This document shows positions 4,720 through 8,025 of a stretch of DNA of 8,025 nucleotides, piece after piece; the stretch's first letter is position 1; each line of letters begins with the position of its first letter. This stretch comes from Thermoflexus sp. (GTDB lineage: Bacteria > Chloroflexota > Anaerolineae > Thermoflexales > Thermoflexaceae): the NCBI GenBank assembly GCA_017743605.1, contig JAGHYO010000092.1, positions 1 through 8,025 of the forward strand. Reading direction: 5' to 3'. The notes beneath the pieces were generated by a model. The model saw only the letters and a list, made by a program, of their open reading frames with translations, was not told where the DNA came from and searched no databases. The translations under genes and the position numbers were made by a program.

Positions 4720-6722
4720 AGGGCAAGCATGGGATGCGGATGGCGCTGGCGCTTTCGCTCGGAGCCCTGGCCGGCCTGGGGCTGTTCCTGATCCTCCTCG
4801 CTCCTCCCGTCTCCGCCCAAGGAGGGATCCTCGCCGTCCGTGGATACGGGGTGGATGTCACGCAATTCCCCACCGTGACGGTTTTCTTCCAGCTGGTGGA
4901 TCTCTCCACCGGGCTTCCCTCGAATCAACTCGTTAGGGTGGACTCTCTGCTGGAGGATGGCCAAGAGATCACGAGTGGGAATCGAGTCTTAGAGCCTGTT
5001 TCCCAGGGCGCGGACATCATCATCCTGCTGGATGCCAGTCAGAGCCTCATCAGCCCCCGATCCCGGGGCTATACCGGCAAATCCCGGCTTGAGGAAGCCA
5101 AGGATTTCGTCAGCCAGGTTGCAAAATCAAAGGATCAAAACTCTCGGATCGCATTGATTGCGCCGATTGGAGACAATATCGATTTCATCGGACTGAAAGA
5201 ATTGACTAAAAATGGCGGTGAGGTCTCGAACCAGTTCCAGCTGTTCGAGTTTCCAGAACGGCCTAAGGGGAAGGAAGCAACGCCTCTTTTCGATCTGCTG
5301 GGCAAGGCCATCGATATCCTGGCTCAACGTCCAGACGCCCTGGGCCGGCCGGGGTTTGTGATCGTGCTTTCCGATGGCATCGATTTCTTGAGCGATCAGC
5401 AGGTGGCAGATGTAACAAGGCGGGCTTTTGACTATCGCACTGTGGTGCATGCGTTTCAAATCGGGCCGGCACGAGGCAGGGGCAGCGAGTTGGCAATGCA
5501 GAACCTGCGCCGCATCGCAGGCCAGACCGGAGGACGGGTGCTTCTCTATGGGGTAGATCAGGATGCTCTGACTTCCTTCTATGGTTCTGTTCCCTCTTGG
5601 GGACGAGTCTGGGCTTTGCGCTATCGCTCTCGGGTGCGCCAGGAAGGCACTCATGAGATCCGCGTGCGCCTGAACGCTGCGGGGCAGTCGATGGAAGTCA
5701 AGGAGTCCTATGCCATTTATCTAGCTCCTCCGGCGGTGGAAATCGATTGGGAAGGCCGAGAGGAAGGGCGCGGGATAGATTCCCCGATCTTGGCCAGCCA
5801 AGCTCCTTCTTTGCCTATCACCATACGTATCCGAAGGGTCGACCAATGCAAGAATTGTGAGCCCTTGGTCCGGCAGGTCCGGATCGGCGATAGCACGGCG
5901 TATTTTGAGACCACATCTTCTCAGCGCGTCGATGGAGAGGTCTTGATCGAGGGGGTTGTGGATTTGGCTCAGGCTCCTAGCGGCGACAATCGGCTGTGGG
6001 TGGATGTGGAAGACACCCAAGGTCTGTCCAGCACGAAGGAGGGGCCATGGATCCTTCAGCGGGCGGTGCCGCCTGCCCCGCCCGGTCGCGGGATCCTGGA
6101 CTTTCTACCGGTGGTCTCATGCGCAGTAGCTCTGATCTCCTTATCGGTCGCCATCATCGCCTTCACACGGGTCCCCCGGTTGCGCGAGGCGGCTGTTTCC
6201 GTGACCCAGCCTGTCGTGCAGCGCATCAAGGAGGTCACGGAGCCCTTCTTCCCCTTCGGGGCTGCCCGAGGAGGCGAGCCGGCGCGCGCCTGGCTGGTGG
6301 TGGTAGAGGGCGAGGCGGAGCGGCGGACCATCCCGATCCGCAGCACCCACGTTCGCCTGGGGCGGGACGAAACGCTGGTCAACATCGTCTTCAACGATCG
6401 CTCCGTCTCCCGGCTGCACTGCCGCATTGAGGAGATGGAGGAAGGGGGCTTCTACATTTACGACGAGGGAAGCACCAGCGGCACCTATGTGAACTACGAG
6501 CAGGTCCCCATCAACGGCGCCCGCCTCCAGGATGGGGATCTCATTAACTTGGGCCGCGTGCAGCTGCACTTCCGGCTGCGCCTGGATCAGGAGGAGATCG
6601 GCCAGTCCACCAAGAAGCCGGTCCAGCCGCCCCCGCCTTCGCTGGGAGAGGTCAGCGATGAAACCCGACCTTTCTCCGAGGCGGATGATCGGACCCGAGT
6701 GTTCCAGGAGCCGGATCAGTGA
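4716..6722 (+). CDS. Secreted-domain vWA protein with transmembrane segment and cytoplasmic FHA domain
   Basis: This encodes a 668-residue membrane protein. Residues 1-34 form a signal peptide (basic start, long Leu/Ala/Gly core, VSA before Gln35). A vWA domain follows with an intact metal-ion adhesion site: D106-x-S108-x-S110 (DASQS), Thr189 and SDG (219-221), plus the typical IAGQTGGRVLLY near its end. A beta-rich extracellular region follows, with a CKNC pair (378-381). Residues about 463-483 form a transmembrane helix followed by basic residues (TRVPRLR), placing the C terminus in the cytoplasm. An FHA domain spans about residues 535-615, with LGRD (548-551), VSRLHCR (564-570) and STSGTYVN. 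The tail carries two D-x-T-R-x-F motifs with Thr650 and Thr660, likely kinase targets. Part of the ectodomain has much lower GC than its neighbours (26/60 in each of rows 5101-5160 and 5161-5220). The domain order could couple an extracellular metal-dependent ligand contact to cytoplasmic phosphothreonine binding. The ligand is unknown. Confidence 0.92.
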   Translation: MKGKHGMRMALALSLGALAGLGLFLILLAPPVSAQGGILAVRGYGVDVTQFPTVTVFFQLVDLSTGLPSNQLVRVDSLLEDGQEITSGNRVLEPVSQGADIIILLDASQSLISPRSRGYTGKSRLEEAKDFVSQVAKSKDQNSRIALIAPIGDNIDFIGLKELTKNGGEVSNQFQLFEFPERPKGKEATPLFDLLGKAIDILAQRPDALGRPGFVIVLSDGIDFLSDQQVADVTRRAFDYRTVVHAFQIGPARGRGSELAMQNLRRIAGQTGGRVLLYGVDQDALTSFYGSVPSWGRVWALRYRSRVRQEGTHEIRVRLNAAGQSMEVKESYAIYLAPPAVEIDWEGREEGRGIDSPILASQAPSLPITIRIRRVDQCKNCEPLVRQVRIGDSTAYFETTSSQRVDGEVLIEGVVDLAQAPSGDNRLWVDVEDTQGLSSTKEGPWILQRAVPPAPPGRGILDFLPVVSCAVALISLSVAIIAFTRVPRLREAAVSVTQPVVQRIKEVTEPFFPFGAARGGEPARAWLVVVEGEAERRTIPIRSTHVRLGRDETLVNIVFNDRSVSRLHCRIEEMEEGGFYIYDEGSTSGTYVNYEQVPINGARLQDGDLINLGRVQLHFRLRLDQEEIGQSTKKPVQPPPPSLGEVSDETRPFSEADDRTRVFQEPDQ

Positions 6723-6745
6723 GGGCTTCAAGGGCTTCAAAAGCC
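6723..6745 (+). repeat. Tandem GGGCTTCAA pair with small hairpin between genes
   Basis: GGGCTTCAA occurs twice head to tail (6723-6731 and 6732-6740). The second copy forms a small stem, GGCTT (6733-6737) with AAGCC (6741-6745). It sits directly after the stop of the vWA-FHA gene and before the ribosome binding site of the kinase gene. There is no U-run, so it is not a convincing terminator. It may only be a minor duplication, or a weak RNA element adjusting the stoichiometry of the two genes. Confidence 0.35.
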
Positions 6746-6771
6746 GGCACTTTCCCTAACGGAGGCGTAAG

Positions 6772-8025
6772 ATGCCGATCGAAGTTCCCGAACGGATCGA
6801 TGTTTTTAAGATTGAGCGGCCGCTTCATGAAGGCGGGATGGGAGTGCTGTATCTCGCCCGTGACACCCGACGAGGGGCCCGGGTAGTGCTGAAGGTCTCT
6901 CGACCTGTAAAGGCGGCTCGGGGGGGAAGAGGGGATACGGAGCGCACAGCGGCCGAGCAGGCCTTCTATGAGGAGGCCCTGCAAGGAGAGGTGGAGATCC
7001 TCCGCGAGCTTCACCATCCTCACATCGTCCGGCTGTATCCGCTGGAGGAGGGGCCGCGGGCGGTTTACAGCAAACGCATCCCCGAGACGGGGCAGTGGTA
7101 TTTCGCGATGGAATTGCTGGAGGGGGGGAGCTTGGAGGAGCTGCTCAAGCGGCGCTCGCCTCTGCCCATTGAGGTGGCGGTGGAGATCGGCTACCAGGTC
7201 GCCATGGCCCTGGAATACCTTCACGCCCGGGGCATCGCCCACCGGGACATCAAGCCCAACAACATCCTGTTCCGACGGCCGGTTCAGGAGGGCATCGAGG
7301 CGGTGCTGGTGGATTTCGGGCTGGCCCAGCGCCAGCGGGCGCGGGGGCTGGAGGCGGGAACCCTGCTTTACATGGCCCCGGAGCAGATCGAACAGGAGAA
7401 GGGCGGCACCGCCCGCCCTGATCCTCGTCCGGCTGATATCTATGCCCTAGGGGTGGTGCTCTATCGCATGGTCACCGGGCGTTTGCCCTTCGAGGGGCGG
7501 AGCCGCGAGCAGCTGACCAGCGCCATCCGCAAGAGCATGCCCACCCGTCCTTCCCTGCTGCGCCGGGAAACCCCGGCGCCCCTGGACGATCTGATCTTCG
7601 AGATGCTGGCGAAGGATCTGGAGCGGCGGCCGACGGCCTCCCTGGTCGCCCGCCGGCTGAACGAGGCGGTGCCCTGGCATCGGCGCTTTCTGGAAGAGGA
7701 CGGCAAGCCAGAACGGACCTCCCCGCCGCCTCCCGCCTCGTCTGGTCGCTCCTTGGGGCGGAACCTGATCATGGCCTTCCTGTTGGCTCTGGCCGCAACA
7801 GGCTGGGGGCTCTATTTCTCTGGCGGACGGGATGCTCCCACACCGGAAGCCACCCCAACGCCGGTGGCGCGGATCACTTCCACTCCCATCGTTTTGCAGA
7901 GGGGCGGCTCAGTGCCCTCCCCGACCCCAACAACGCGCGTCGAGCCAACCTCCACGCCGGTCCCTACTCGCACTCCGACGCCTACCCCGATTCCGCCGCC
8001 TCCGTCCCTGACCTCCACCCCCACA
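6772..8025 (+). CDS. Transmembrane Hanks-type Ser/Thr protein kinase (3' truncated by window edge)
   Basis: The frame opens with ATG at 6772, after a GGAGG ribosome binding site (6761-6765), and stays open to the last base: 418 codons with no stop. The catalytic motifs are intact: beta-3 Lys41 (VVLKV), alpha-C Glu73 (EVEILREL), HRDIKPNN (157-164, catalytic Asp159), DFG (181-183), GTLLYMAPEQ and ADIYALGVVLY. The glycine loop (HEGGMGVLY) lacks only the first Gly. Longer-than-usual inserts lie between beta-3 and alpha-C (about residues 44-64) and around the beta-4/beta-5 region (VYSKRIPETGQW). A Ser/Pro-rich juxtamembrane linker is followed by a transmembrane helix (about 331-349, NLIMAFLLALAATGW). 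The ectodomain so far is Thr/Pro-rich (repeated TPTP/STP), a flexible stalk common in Chloroflexota. A sensor domain may lie beyond the window. As the only catalytically complete kinase in the cluster, it is the probable writer for the FHA proteins upstream. It lies 49 bases after the vWA-FHA gene and is probably in the same operon. Confidence 0.94.
   Translation, partial: MPIEVPERIDVFKIERPLHEGGMGVLYLARDTRRGARVVLKVSRPVKAARGGRGDTERTAAEQAFYEEALQGEVEILRELHHPHIVRLYPLEEGPRAVYSKRIPETGQWYFAMELLEGGSLEELLKRRSPLPIEVAVEIGYQVAMALEYLHARGIAHRDIKPNNILFRRPVQEGIEAVLVDFGLAQRQRARGLEAGTLLYMAPEQIEQEKGGTARPDPRPADIYALGVVLYRMVTGRLPFEGRSREQLTSAIRKSMPTRPSLLRRETPAPLDDLIFEMLAKDLERRPTASLVARRLNEAVPWHRRFLEEDGKPERTSPPPPASSGRSLGRNLIMAFLLALAATGWGLYFSGGRDAPTPEATPTPVARITSTPIVLQRGGSVPSPTPTTRVEPTSTPVPTRTPTPTPIPPPPSLTSTPT

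Noticed and set aside
3881..4909. A 342-codon - strand frame
   Set aside because: It is almost entirely Pro/Gly/Arg/Ser, overlaps two real genes and is typical of an out-of-frame read of GC-rich coding DNA.
6733..6750. Rho-independent terminator between the vWA-FHA and kinase genes
   Set aside because: The stem is only 5 bp and is followed by GGCAC rather than a T-run, so termination there is unlikely.
7840..8025. Thr/Pro-coding repeat tract as a DNA satellite or origin
   Set aside because: The repetition is at the amino-acid level (TPTP, STP) with varied codons, so it is a protein stalk rather than a DNA repeat array.

Overview
The window is high-GC bacterial DNA. Every gene I can support lies on the + strand. 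The organism is probably a member of the Chloroflexota (Anaerolineae or Thermoflexia type). This is inferred from the GC-rich Arg/Leu/Glu/Pro codon bias, the strong GGAGG-type ribosome binding sites, the Thr-Pro-rich 'TPTPTP' extracellular linkers and a Tad/Flp assembly gene pair next to Ser/Thr kinase and FHA genes. No rRNA marker is present to confirm it.

Region 1 (1-567) holds the 3' end of an unrecognised gene cut by the window edge (1-216) and a small GYD-domain protein (280-567). Region 2 (568-1092) is about 525 bases with no credible gene. It contains several short GC-rich dyads, then an A+T-richer stretch with a plausible sigma-70-type promoter (991-1019). After the promoter comes a leader that can fold into two mutually exclusive hairpins, one of which would cover a possible Shine-Dalgarno sequence.

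Region 3 (1093-8025) is a tightly packed, probable single operon. Its genes are cpaB (SAF-domain Tad/Flp pilus assembly protein), cpaE/tadZ-like (degenerate receiver plus MinD-family ATPase), a pseudokinase-TPR-FHA protein, a secreted vWA-TM-FHA protein, and a canonical Hanks-type Ser/Thr kinase with a transmembrane segment and a Thr/Pro-rich ectodomain. The last gene runs off the window end. Intergenic gaps are 45, 9, -4 and 49 bases, and the third junction is an ATGA overlap.

A working model, inferred rather than shown, is that the transmembrane kinase senses an envelope signal and phosphorylates Thr sites. Good candidates are two D-x-T-R-x-F motifs at the cytoplasmic tail of the vWA protein. 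The two FHA domains would read those phosphothreonines, and the pseudokinase-FHA protein would scaffold them. The output would control a surface apparatus localised by CpaE/TadZ and assembled with CpaB. This resembles in logic the threonine-phosphorylation pathway of type VI secretion (PpkA kinase with vWA, Fha), but here it is wired to a Tad/Flp-like locus. The Tad motor and platform genes (cpaF/tadA, tadB, tadC), the pilin and a PP2C phosphatase are not in this window.
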